DNA from: Vallitaleaceae bacterium
GTDB taxonomy: Bacteria; Bacillota; Clostridia; Lachnospirales; Vallitaleaceae
Length of the DNA: 6,256 bases
Assembly (NCBI GenBank): GCA_027858555.1
Contig: JAQICP010000260.1
Span: forward strand, 1 to 6,256
Direction: 5' to 3'
Below the pieces are notes generated by a model. It searched no databases. It saw nothing but the letters and a program-made list of their open reading frames with translations, and was not told the DNA's origin. The position numbers and the translations under genes were made by a program. Below are positions 1 through 5,982 of the stretch, piece after piece; the first letter of the stretch is position 1, and every line of letters begins with the position of its first letter.

Positions 1-1157
1 AATACCTCTTTAGCATACACTTTGCTTATTGCAGATATGATATCATCTGTACTTGGGTTCATGGTTTGACCACCTTGAACCACATAATCAGCACCAAGAC
101 TTCTAAATATCTCACTAATACCATCACCGGAACATATGGTTACAAAGCCAAAGTCCTTATAATCTTTAGCGTCAACAACGGCATGTCCCAACATCTCTGT
201 TGTGACTACTTTGGTTTCGTGTTGTTCTCTCATATTATCAATCTTGATATTGCTGAGGGAACCCACGGATAATGCTTTTTGTAAGGCCAGTCCCGGTTCG
301 TTTGTATGCACATGAATCTTGATGACATCTTCATCAGCTACAGCAACAATTGAATCGCCAATTGTCTCTAGATACATTCTAATACCCAATGACTCCCGTT
401 CGCTTTCGATATCACCAGGTACGTTTATAATGAATTCTGTACAGTATCCAAATTGAATATTATGATCGATATGCTGTACATTCATTTCAACGACTTCATC
501 AGCTCTTGCATCAATTTCAAAAGTGATATCAACGTCACCGCCTTGTTCTAAGACCATATAAGCACCTCTAAACACATACATTAGGCCTTGACCACCTGCA
601 TCAACAACCCCTGCTTCTTTTAAAACAGGTAGCATGTCAGGTGTTCTTTGTAATGTATCTTCAGCATGAATGATTACTTGCTCCATAATATACAATAAAT
701 CGTCGTGTTCAGCTGAAAGCTCTACAGCTTTAAGTGCAGCTTCTTTTGCTACAGTGAGAATCGTACCTTCTTTTGGTTTCATAACAGCCTTATATGCCGT
801 CTCAACGCCTCTAGTCAATGCATTAGCAAGTACTATGGCGTCAATTTCTTCATATTCACTAATTTCCTTTGTATATCCTCTAAATAATTGTGATAATATA
901 ACACCAGAATTACCTCTAGCACCTCTAAGTGATCCTGAGGATATCGCTTTTGCGATTTCTTTCATACTATTGGGATCTACATTTTCTACTTCTTTCACTG
1001 CCGCGAGGACAGTTAATGTCATGTTGGTACCAGTATCACCATCAGGTACTGGAAAAACATTTAATTCATTACAGTATCTTTTCTTGCTTTCTAAATACCT
1101 TGCCCCTGTAATAAACATATTCTTAAATACAACAGAATTAATACTTGTTATGGCCAC
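1..1157 (-). CDS. fakA: Fatty acid kinase FakA (DAK2-domain, YloV family), 3' part beyond window
   Basis: Kinase that phosphorylates fatty acids held by a FakB partner, in the cytoplasm, feeding exogenous fatty acids into phospholipid synthesis. About 385 codons are visible; the family is usually about 550 residues, so roughly the last third lies outside the window. The N-terminal kinase domain shows NVFPVPDGDTGTNM (residues 33-46, metal/ATP-binding aspartates), GARGNSGVILSQ (79-90) and an AGVVDAGGQG segment (182-191). The middle domain has FGYCTEF (236-242) and IHVHTNEP (281-288). Cys239, His282 and His284 fall where I recall zinc ligands reported in Staphylococcus aureus FakA. The C-terminal FakB-interacting domain is cut. 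The start is GTG at 1157, chosen because AAGGAGG lies 7 bases upstream; the next in-frame ATG (residue 14) has no such site. It follows the Asp23-family gene by 25 bases, the yloU-yloV pair of Firmicutes, and is surely co-transcribed. Confidence 0.95.
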   Translation of the reverse strand, partial: MAITSINSVVFKNMFITGARYLESKKRYCNELNVFPVPDGDTGTNMTLTVLAAVKEVENVDPNSMKEIAKAISSGSLRGARGNSGVILSQLFRGYTKEISEYEEIDAIVLANALTRGVETAYKAVMKPKEGTILTVAKEAALKAVELSAEHDDLLYIMEQVIIHAEDTLQRTPDMLPVLKEAGVVDAGGQGLMYVFRGAYMVLEQGGDVDITFEIDARADEVVEMNVQHIDHNIQFGYCTEFIINVPGDIESERESLGIRMYLETIGDSIVAVADEDVIKIHVHTNEPGLALQKALSVGSLSNIKIDNMREQHETKVVTTEMLGHAVVDAKDYKDFGFVTICSGDGISEIFRSLGADYVVQGGQTMNPSTDDIISAISKVYAKEV

Positions 1158-1164
1158 GCTAGTG

Positions 1165-1171
1165 CCTCCTT
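1165..1171 (-). promoter_or_regulatory. Ribosome binding site fixing the GTG start of fakA
   Basis: AAGGAGG on the minus strand, 7 bases before GTG (1155-1157). It decides the non-ATG start, since no ATG occurs in frame near it. Confidence 0.85.
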
Positions 1172-1182
1172 AATAGTTAGTG

Positions 1183-1545
1183 TTAGTTTATTTCGTCAAC
1201 TCGGACACCTTCTACATATATTACAATCTCTCCAATTTTAATACCTGTAAATTTTTCGATTTTATATTGAACCGTACTTATTAATGTGTCAGTTACGGCG
1301 GCTATATTAACACCATATTCGACGACAATATGAAATGTTATGTTTATTTTGTTTTCAACAAAATCAATTATAACACCTTTTGTAAGATTTTCTTTTTTTA
1401 ATATATTAACTATACCATCTGTAACGGTCGTTGAAGTCATTCCAACAATGCCATAACATTCTAAAGCTGTAAGTCCTGCAGCCCTTGCTACTACCTCTTG
1501 GTCTATACGGATTTCACCTAAATCATTACTGATTCTGCCATCCAT
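1183..1545 (-). CDS. yloU: Asp23/Gls24 family envelope stress protein (YloU-like)
   Basis: Small cytosolic protein of the Asp23/Gls24 (DUF322) family, 120 residues, the normal length. Staphylococcal Asp23 is membrane-associated and linked to cell-envelope stress; the role of the YloU branch paired with FakA is not well defined. Visible family signs are the opening GEIRIDQEVVARAAGLTALE, the centre GIVGM, the alternating beta-strand segment NITFHIVVEYGVNI and the end KIGEIVIYVEGVRV. The start is ATG at 1545, not the in-frame ATG at 1569: AAAGGAGGA (1552-1560) lies 6 bases before 1545, and the longer form would translate the binding site itself. It is the first gene of the leftward operon with fakA, 25 bases apart, under the promoter at 1615-1643. 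The order matches rpmB divergent from yloU-yloV in Bacillus subtilis. The symbol rests on that synteny. Confidence 0.92.
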   Translation of the reverse strand: MDGRISNDLGEIRIDQEVVARAAGLTALECYGIVGMTSTTVTDGIVNILKKENLTKGVIIDFVENKINITFHIVVEYGVNIAAVTDTLISTVQYKIEKFTGIKIGEIVIYVEGVRVDEIN

Positions 1546-1551
1546 AGAATA

Positions 1552-1560
1552 TCCTCCTTT
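1552..1560 (-). promoter_or_regulatory. Ribosome binding site fixing the yloU start
   Basis: AAAGGAGGA on the minus strand, 6 bases before ATG 1545. It lies inside the longer open frame from 1569, which therefore is not the start. A hairpin (1563-1584) ends two bases upstream of it. Confidence 0.85.
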
Positions 1561-1562
1561 AT

Positions 1563-1584
1563 AATACATAAATTCTTATGTATT
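1563..1584 (-). repeat. Inverted repeat in the yloU leader, next to the ribosome binding site
   Basis: Minus strand reads AATACATAA, loop GAAT, TTATGTATT: a perfect 9-bp stem with a 4-base loop. The stem is almost all A:U, and no U tract follows, so it is not a terminator. Its place two bases from the ribosome binding site would allow it to influence translation or mRNA stability; that is inference. Confidence 0.6.
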
Positions 1585-1614
1585 CATGTATATGTCTTAA
1601 AAGTCGCTCATAGT

Positions 1615-1643
1615 ATTATAACATTTTTTAACAGTATTGACAA
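1615..1643 (-). promoter_or_regulatory. Sigma-A promoter of the yloU-fakA operon
   Basis: On the minus strand the -35 is TTGTCA (1638-1643), the spacer is 17 bases and the -10 is TATAAT (1615-1620), preceded by TG one base upstream (extended -10). The predicted start of transcription is near 1608, giving a leader of about 63 bases before ATG 1545. Confidence 0.82.
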
Positions 1644-1683
1644 AACTCTTTTTCAATAATCGTTAAATAAACAAAACTTTATC

Positions 1684-1712
1684 TTGCATTCTATATAAAT
1701 ATTTGTTAAAAT
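1684..1712 (+). promoter_or_regulatory. Sigma-A promoter of rpmB
   Basis: TTGCAT (1684-1689), a 17-base spacer, then TAAAAT (1707-1712) with an extended TGT in front. Predicted transcription start is near 1719, so the leader is about 67 bases. It sits about 40 bases from the divergent yloU -35, so the two promoters do not overlap but share one short AT-rich gap (1546-1785). Confidence 0.72.
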
Positions 1713-1733
1713 TGATTTGTTGTGAAGATATCT

Positions 1734-1749
1734 GTGCATACCCATGCAC
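1734..1749 (+). repeat. Small hairpin in the rpmB leader
   Basis: GTGCAT, loop ACCC, ATGCAC: a perfect 6-bp stem with a 4-base loop, inside the predicted rpmB mRNA leader and about 22 bases before the ribosome binding site. No U tract follows. It could be a simple 5' stabilising stem or a control element; no known ribosomal-protein leader is recognised. Confidence 0.45.
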
Positions 1750-1785
1750 CTTTTAGCTTCAAATCGATATTAAGGAGGTGTAAGT

Positions 1786-1974
1786 ATGGCAAAGTGTACA
1801 ATATGTGACAAAGGTGTTCATTTCGGTAATCAAGTGAGCCATTCTCATAGAAGATCTAATAAAATATGGAAACCAAATATTCGTAGTATAAAAGCGATCA
1901 TTGATGGGCGCACTCAAAAAATAACTATATGCTCAAAATGTCTTCGTTCAGGTAAGGTTGACAGAGCAGTATAA
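1786..1974 (+). CDS. rpmB: Large ribosomal subunit protein bL28
   Basis: Structural protein of the 50S ribosomal subunit, 62 residues, the usual length. The opening MAKCTICDKG, the segment GNQVSHSHRRSNK and the basic central WKPNIRSI are typical of bL28. Two CxxC pairs, Cys4/Cys7 and Cys49/Cys52, make it the zinc-binding (C+) form. The ATG at 1786 follows AAGGAGGTG (1772-1780) by 5 bases. It is a single-gene unit between its own promoter (1684-1712) and the terminator at 1999-2037, and is divergent from yloU-fakA as in Bacillus. Confidence 0.98.
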   Translation: MAKCTICDKGVHFGNQVSHSHRRSNKIWKPNIRSIKAIIDGRTQKITICSKCLRSGKVDRAV

Positions 1975-1998
1975 TTAACTTAAATTTATTTAAAAAAT

Positions 1999-2037
1999 AA
2001 AGGGAATGTCGTGTTTATGACAATCCCTTTTTATTTT
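1999..2037 (+). terminator. Bidirectional intrinsic terminator between rpmB and the GH16 gene
   Basis: AAAGGGAATGTC (1999-2010) pairs with GACAATCCCTTT (2019-2030) around an 8-base loop, with a single A:A mismatch. The plus strand continues in a T-rich tail (TTTTTATTTT to 2037), which ends rpmB. On the minus strand the stem is followed by TTTATTTTTT, so it also serves the convergent gene that stops at 2052. Confidence 0.88.
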
Positions 2038-2051
2038 GAGCATTTTTTACC

Positions 2052-4049
2052 CTACTGCATTAGAATATCCATAGCATCAAACCTGCAATTATCTTCTTTA
2101 AATATGACATCAAGGGTATGCTTGCCAGCTGACATATAAAAACTATCAGACTTAGTTGGTAAATAGTTATTCCAATCTCCTGTAACGGCTATATCAGTCG
2201 TATCTACAACAACATTACCATCAACAGAAGTGCTAACAGATGAAGCAACTAGTTTGCTTGATACATGATAATTCACACAGTAATAGCCACTACTTTGAAC
2301 ATCAATCTCATAGGTCAGGCGATCTCCCGGATCAATCATATCAGCGTATTGATTTATAGAATCTGCCATAGACTTGAATTCTACACCCACAGTGCTCGTA
2401 TAGTCTTCTGCTTCAATAAATAATCGATCCTCCAGATAACGACCGGCACTGTCAAATGTACCTGTTTCAACTTGGAAATAATTGATCGTTGACGCATTAT
2501 CTGAAGTATCAATAGTTTCAACACCTACAATATATTTCTTGTTTTCTGGCAAATTGTATATCTGATAACTAAGTTCAGAAGTGAAACCTATGAAATCATC
2601 ATTCAGATAAATGTTATAACCTTTAACGATATAATCGTCATATGCCCTATCCCAAGTCAAATCAATCATACTGCCATAGCCATGAAAATGTGCGTTAAAT
2701 ACTTGGTCAGGCGGTTGTATATCTTGTATTTCAAGAGGTAGTTCATAAACACGGACATAATCAATGGTCATTGTTTGCGGAAAAATATCATCATCAATGC
2801 CTTGTTGTCCACCCCAACTGCCACCAATTGTTAGACACATAATCATATAAAAATCTTGATCGAATGGCCACTCCCTCGTCCCTATCCCATCATTTTTAAA
2901 AGTGAAATAGAGGATATCATCTACAAAATATTCTATTTTTACTGGCGTCCATTCAACTGCATAGGTGTGAAATGAGGTCGTCGCATCTTCTACGTCAATA
3001 ATTGAATATTGATGGGTACCCATCATATGATTATAATCGCCTGTATGTACAGTGCCATGTATCACATTTTCATCAAAACCAACATGTTCCATGACATCTA
3101 TCTCGCCAGAGATAGGTCCTGAGCCATATACCAAATCAGATGGCATCATCCATAGTGCTGAACAAGTACCAATTCCCTCTGGTAAGATTGCTCGAAATTC
3201 AACCCTTCCATAAGTTAAATCGAAAATATCCTTTGTAATTAATCGAGCTGAGGTATAGGCGTTAGTCTGATACTCTTCTTTCAGAGCTATGATTTTCAAA
3301 CTACCTTCATCTACGTATGCATTCTCCGGTCGTTCTTTTGTATAATATTGTAATTCTCCATTTTCCCATCCATGGCCACCCACATCATATTGCCATCTAA
3401 GGGCATCAGGTAATCCCTCATAATCAAACTCGTCTGCAAATATCAGATCACCTGTTTTCCGAGTTATATTCGCTTCTTGAATGTCAATGATTCCTTTTTC
3501 TTTAGGAGAAACTATAACTTCTAGCTGACAGGTCGTATCTGTATTTTGGATCATGAAAAATTCATAGAAAATTTCACTTTCCCACAAAGTAGCTTTTCGC
3601 CGATCATATATATCATATGCTCCCGATATTAAGCTTACTTGCACTTCCATGGAAGTATCTGTACTCGGTAAGTTGATTTCATATAGTTTACCCTTTTCTA
3701 GGGTAAACCCAGAGCTTAGATAATAATCTGATAAACCGTCTTCAGTTTCTATGGTGGTTTTTACCCACTCATCAGCATGTATACCATTATCATATGGCAT
3801 GATAACACGAATATCATCGGCCATTGATTGTCCTAGTTCGCCGCTTAAAACTGAAGGACGATTATCCGGTTCATATAATATATCATTGCTAATATCTTGG
3901 TCTGTAACTTCAGGCAGAGTGACAATTGAACCATCTTCTTGAAGGTCATCAACGATGATAACACTTTCATCAACCTGTTTTTTGCATCCCGAAAATGAGA
4001 CCATATATAGTAATAATAGACAGAAGAGTAAAATACGAATCGGTTTCAT
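2052..4049 (-). CDS. GH16 beta-glucanase lipoprotein with Fn3 and CBM6 domains (laminarinase-like)
   Basis: Predicted surface-anchored endo-beta-glucanase (1,3- or 1,3/1,4-linked beta-glucan), 665 residues. A short basic start, hydrophobic stretch and FSGC lipobox put the lipidated Cys at residue 22. An acidic linker follows (23-75). Residues about 80-197 look like a CBM4/9-type beta-sandwich, ending IDIQEANITRK (tentative). The GH16 domain spans about 200-437, with GGHGWENGELQYYT and the catalytic GEIDVMEHVG: Glu316 nucleophile, Asp318, Glu321 acid/base, all present. The bulged EIDxxE form is that of laminarinases and not of kappa-carrageenases specifically. A fibronectin III domain (445-532) and CBM6 (540-665, IEAEDY opening, AGKHTLDVIF near the end) follow. 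The start is ATG 4049 with AGGAGGT 6 bases upstream; the ATG at 4073 would run through that site. It is a single-gene unit with its own promoter. Exact substrate is not readable from sequence. Confidence 0.93.
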   Translation of the reverse strand: MKPIRILLFCLLLLYMVSFSGCKKQVDESVIIVDDLQEDGSIVTLPEVTDQDISNDILYEPDNRPSVLSGELGQSMADDIRVIMPYDNGIHADEWVKTTIETEDGLSDYYLSSGFTLEKGKLYEINLPSTDTSMEVQVSLISGAYDIYDRRKATLWESEIFYEFFMIQNTDTTCQLEVIVSPKEKGIIDIQEANITRKTGDLIFADEFDYEGLPDALRWQYDVGGHGWENGELQYYTKERPENAYVDEGSLKIIALKEEYQTNAYTSARLITKDIFDLTYGRVEFRAILPEGIGTCSALWMMPSDLVYGSGPISGEIDVMEHVGFDENVIHGTVHTGDYNHMMGTHQYSIIDVEDATTSFHTYAVEWTPVKIEYFVDDILYFTFKNDGIGTREWPFDQDFYMIMCLTIGGSWGGQQGIDDDIFPQTMTIDYVRVYELPLEIQDIQPPDQVFNAHFHGYGSMIDLTWDRAYDDYIVKGYNIYLNDDFIGFTSELSYQIYNLPENKKYIVGVETIDTSDNASTINYFQVETGTFDSAGRYLEDRLFIEAEDYTSTVGVEFKSMADSINQYADMIDPGDRLTYEIDVQSSGYYCVNYHVSSKLVASSVSTSVDGNVVVDTTDIAVTGDWNNYLPTKSDSFYMSAGKHTLDVIFKEDNCRFDAMDILMQ

Positions 4050-4055
4050 TGCATG

Positions 4056-4062
4056 ACCTCCT
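4056..4062 (-). promoter_or_regulatory. Ribosome binding site fixing the GH16 lipoprotein start
   Basis: AGGAGGT on the minus strand, 6 bases before ATG 4049. This start also places the signal peptide directly at the N-terminus (MKPIR then the hydrophobic core). Confidence 0.85.
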
Positions 4063-4075
4063 ATTTTCTTCAATA

Positions 4076-4100
4076 GGAAAGTTCTTTATAGGAACTTTCC
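4076..4100 (-). repeat. Perfect hairpin in the GH16 mRNA leader
   Basis: Minus strand reads GGAAAGTTC, loop CTATAAA, GAACTTTCC: a perfect 9-bp stem with a 7-base loop, ending 13 bases before the ribosome binding site. No U tract follows it. Together with the repeats at 4111-4144 and 4147-4163, most of the roughly 120-base leader can fold. It matches no riboswitch class I recognise. Confidence 0.65.
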
Positions 4101-4110
4101 ATGAGAACAA

Positions 4111-4144
4111 TTTATCCTGTATAGAGAGAATCCAGTGGGATAAA
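4111..4144 (-). repeat. Imperfect inverted repeat in the GH16 leader
   Basis: TTTATCC (4111-4117) and GGATAAA (4138-4144) are exact reverse complements, 20 bases apart. An inner CAG/CTG can add pairs after a small bulge. It is weaker support than its two neighbours and may be chance in AT-rich DNA. Confidence 0.4.
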
Positions 4145-4146
4145 AC

Positions 4147-4163
4147 GTGTACTGGAAGTACAC
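4147..4163 (-). promoter_or_regulatory. Operator-like perfect dyad downstream of the GH16 promoter
   Basis: GTGTACT, 3-base centre, AGTACAC: a perfect 7-3-7 palindrome of 17 bases. It begins about 10 bases after the predicted -10 element, close to +4, which is a classic position for a repressor (LacI or GntR type sites have similar size and symmetry). The regulator is not in the window. It could instead act as an RNA stem at the very 5' end of the message. Confidence 0.55.
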
Positions 4164-4173
4164 TTTGTTCTTT

Positions 4174-4182
4174 ATTATATCA
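4174..4182 (-). promoter_or_regulatory. Extended -10 promoter of the GH16 gene
   Basis: Minus strand TGATATAAT: TATAAT at 4174-4179 with the TG extension one base upstream. No good -35 exists at 17-18 bases; that position falls in the loop of the hairpin at 4187-4212. Predicted transcription start is near 4167, leader about 118 bases. A weak -35 would fit an activator- or repressor-controlled gene. Confidence 0.55.
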
Positions 4183-4186
4183 CAAA

Positions 4187-4212
4187 GGGTTTAGTAATAT
4201 ATCACTAAACCC
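4187..4212 (-). terminator. Probable terminator of the leftward membrane-gene operon
   Basis: GGGTTTAGT (4187-4195 on the plus strand) pairs exactly with ACTAAACCC (4204-4212) around an 8-base loop. On the minus strand the stem is followed by only TTTGTG, a short U tract, so termination may be partial. It lies 49 bases past the stop codon at 4261 and directly abuts the GH16 promoter. The rest of the 4050-4260 gap holds the GH16 promoter and leader repeats listed separately. Confidence 0.6.
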
Positions 4213-4260
4213 CCTCTGTTTGATGCTGTTTCCTTATAAAAGTGCATACCCTATAATATC

Positions 4261-4893
4261 TTATCCAAAAAACACATTGACAAGCTTGAAATAGACGCCC
4301 TCTATTACGGTCCCTATTGGTAAAAAATCAATACTGGTTACTCTACTGGCAATAATCAGAAACAATAATGCCATGGAGCCATATCGCATGACCGTTATAT
4401 AGAGTTTTCGGTTCTTTTGATAAAGAATACTTGTATAAAGATGTGATCCATCGAGTGGTGGTATGGGTATTAGATTAAATACCCCCAACACTATATTCAT
4501 AAGTACTGCAATCTCAAAACCATTTATAACATTAATAGATAGGGCCACATCATTAATCACTAATAATTTTAATATGCCCATAATTAAAAATGCCAATAAA
4601 AAATTAGAAGCAGGTCCTGCTAACCCTACCAAAATCTCATCTCGAACAGGCTTTTTGAAATCACTTGGGTTAATTCTAACAGGCTTCGCCCAACCAAATC
4701 CAACGAGTATAATCATAAGAAATCCAATTGGATCAATATGTTTGAGTGGATTGAGTGTTAACCTTGCCATGATTGCAGGCGAGCGATCGCCTAATAGTAA
4801 CGCTGCAAACGTATGAGCAAATTCATGTATGACCATGCTACATAAGATTACCGGTATGATGACAACCAATTGGTTGAATGAAAATTGAAGCAT
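4261..4893 (-). CDS. M50 site-2-protease-family integral membrane metalloprotease (YwhC-like)
   Basis: Predicted zinc intramembrane protease, 210 residues, the normal size of the short M50B form without PDZ or CBS domains. The zinc site is complete: HEFAH at 23-27 (His23, Glu24, His27) in the first helix, and NLIPIPPLDGSH (140-151) supplying Asp148. GWAKPV (67-72) and LAGPASNF (91-98) are further family marks. About five hydrophobic segments are visible (roughly 9-34, 53-66, 88-111, 126-148, 166-182). In many Firmicutes this family sits beside scpA-scpB; that is not the case here, and the substrate is unknown. The start is ATG 4893 with a weak AGGTGA 4 bases upstream. It lies 47 bases after the preceding gene on the same strand, probably the last gene of the operon. 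Confidence 0.93.
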   Translation of the reverse strand: MLQFSFNQLVVIIPVILCSMVIHEFAHTFAALLLGDRSPAIMARLTLNPLKHIDPIGFLMIILVGFGWAKPVRINPSDFKKPVRDEILVGLAGPASNFLLAFLIMGILKLLVINDVALSINVINGFEIAVLMNIVLGVFNLIPIPPLDGSHLYTSILYQKNRKLYITVMRYGSMALLFLIIASRVTSIDFLPIGTVIEGVYFKLVNVFFG

Positions 4894-4940
4894 ATATTCA
4901 CCTACTATCTAAAATTTTAAGTTCATTTTACTTGTTTGGA

Positions 4941-5408
4941 CTATTTTGACATATAGCCAAGTTTTTCCTGTGATGCTTCAAACATATATTTGTTAATCGC
5001 TTTATCATACATAATAAAGATGCCATTGGCAACGTAAATTAATATAACAATTACAAATATGATTGTCTTTATTGTTGGAGAAAGTGATGTGATATTAGTA
5101 GATAATGCCGTCTCGATACCGCCCTGAGCTGTCTCTGGTGTCAGTATAATTGTAAGCAATGTAAAAAAACCAACAGGCGATATGAAGAGTATAAAATATC
5201 TTGATTTACCGCTACCTTTAAACATAAAATAGTACCCTACTGCCATTAAAGCTACCATATAATGAATCTGAGAAATAGCCCTAAAGTCCTGACTTATAAA
5301 TACCAAAACATAGTAAAATACCAATAGTGATGCAAATATTAATAAGGATAGTAATAATTTGTTTCTAACATCTTTTGTAATCATTGGATTAAATAATGAA
5401 ACTTTCAT
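4941..5408 (-). CDS. Unrecognised four-helix membrane protein
   Basis: 155 residues, no family recognised. Four hydrophobic segments are clear: about 18-39, 46-63, 70-90 and 113-135. A short loop of small and charged residues (KGSGKSR, 64-70) lies between helices 2 and 3, and a polar stretch rich in Ser/Thr (91-112) between helices 3 and 4. The tail from 136 on is charged (YDKAINKYMFEASQEKLGY). No catalytic or metal motif is seen. The loop KGSGKS resembles only superficially a P-loop and lies between membrane helices, so it is not taken as nucleotide-binding. AAAGGAG (5415-5421) is 6 bases before ATG 5408. It lies between the HPP gene (81-base gap containing a hairpin) and the M50 gene (47-base gap), all on one strand. 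Confidence 0.8.
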   Translation of the reverse strand: MKVSLFNPMITKDVRNKLLLSLLIFASLLVFYYVLVFISQDFRAISQIHYMVALMAVGYYFMFKGSGKSRYFILFISPVGFFTLLTIILTPETAQGGIETALSTNITSLSPTIKTIIFVIVILIYVANGIFIMYDKAINKYMFEASQEKLGYMSK

Positions 5409-5427
5409 AATAAACTCCTTTTATATT

Positions 5428-5449
5428 GCCGTTAATACAATTAACTGGC
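5428..5449 (-). repeat. Hairpin before the four-helix membrane protein gene
   Basis: Minus strand reads GCC, bulged A, GTTAAT, loop TGT, ATTAAC, GGC: a 9-bp stem with one bulge, in the 81-base gap after the HPP gene and 6 bases upstream of the ribosome binding site. No U tract follows, so it is not a terminator; it may be a processing or translation-control stem. Confidence 0.45.
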
Positions 5450-5489
5450 TTAGTTTGAGCTTTGTTTATCACTTGAAATAGCCGTCCCA

Positions 5490-5969
5490 CTATACTAGAT
5501 CAATAATCCAGCGTCTATTTAAGTATTTTACAAAGAGTAATAAACATGAAACAAAAAAAACAAAAATAATTGTCTTTATATCAAAACCTTCTATTACTAT
5601 TCCAAGTGCTAAAGCCGCTGCAGGTGGATGTTCTGCATTAAAAACTACCATCAGAAACATACATAAACCAACAGCAATCGCACCAAGAATACCCGGTGTA
5701 ATATTGGGATTAAGATTAATGAAAATAGAACATATACCACCGGTTATCACACTGAACATATAACCACCTAATATATATCTTGCCTTGCCACGATTTTTAT
5801 GAGGCATGGTAAACACAATAAAACTGGTAGCCCCAAGAGATGCAACGATAGCTGTATGCAATACAAAATCTACCGAGATCAAAATCAACACCAATGCAGC
5901 TGTGGCAAGTAAGCACTGAAGTATATACTGTTTTTTATTGTTTTTAAACTTTTTATCGACGAACCGCAT
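5490..5969 (-). CDS. HPP-family integral membrane protein
   Basis: Small membrane protein of the HPP family (PF04982), 159 residues, named after the motif seen here as AEHPPAA (112-118). Other family marks are VASLGATSFIVF (42-53), the MPH...ARYILGGY segment (55-70) and about five to six hydrophobic helices (16-37, 39-55, 64-83, 92-110, 115-127, 131-148). No CBS domains follow, so it is the short form. Cyanobacterial and plastid HPP proteins have been linked to nitrite transport; for clostridial members the substrate is not known, and nothing nearby points to nitrogen metabolism. ATG 5969 has AGGAGG (5974-5979) 4 bases upstream. The frame upstream stops at 5983, only 13 bases away, so the two are read as one transcript. 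Confidence 0.92.
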   Translation of the reverse strand: MRFVDKKFKNNKKQYILQCLLATAALVLILISVDFVLHTAIVASLGATSFIVFTMPHKNRGKARYILGGYMFSVITGGICSIFINLNPNITPGILGAIAVGLCMFLMVVFNAEHPPAAALALGIVIEGFDIKTIIFVFFVSCLLLFVKYLNRRWIIDLV

Positions 5970-5982
5970 ATGCCCTCCTAAG

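Noticed and set aside
66..272. Plus-strand open frame of 68 codons
   Set aside because: Antisense shadow of fakA, with no ribosome binding site and no recognisable protein features.
670..1173. Plus-strand open frame of 167 codons
   Set aside because: It is antisense to fakA, whose minus-strand frame carries clear family motifs; no ribosome binding site precedes it.
1637..1642. Consensus TTGACA on the plus strand as the rpmB -35
   Set aside because: No -10 lies at 16-18 bases; the pair at 1684-1712 has correct spacing. The bases coincide with the reverse-strand -35 of yloU.
1734..1749. Hairpin as a terminator before rpmB
   Set aside because: Short stem, no T run, and it lies inside the predicted rpmB leader.
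1570..1785. A spoVM gene, which neighbours rpmB in Bacillus subtilis
   Set aside because: No short frame resembling SpoVM exists on either strand of the gap.
4242..4251. Ten-base sequence GTGCATACCC shared with the rpmB leader (1734-1743)
   Set aside because: The second copy lacks the pairing arm and sits after the M50 gene; probably chance.
3995..4294. Plus-strand open frame of 99 codons over the GH16 upstream region
   Set aside because: It runs antisense through the GH16 signal peptide, leader and terminator and has no ribosome binding site.
4463..4816. Plus-strand open frame of 117 codons
   Set aside because: Shadow of the M50 protease gene on the other strand; the minus frame has the zinc motifs.
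5200..5220. KGSGKS in the four-helix protein as a P-loop
   Set aside because: It lies in a short loop between two membrane helices, lacks the full GxxxxGK[ST] spacing and has no Walker B or nucleotide-binding fold around it.
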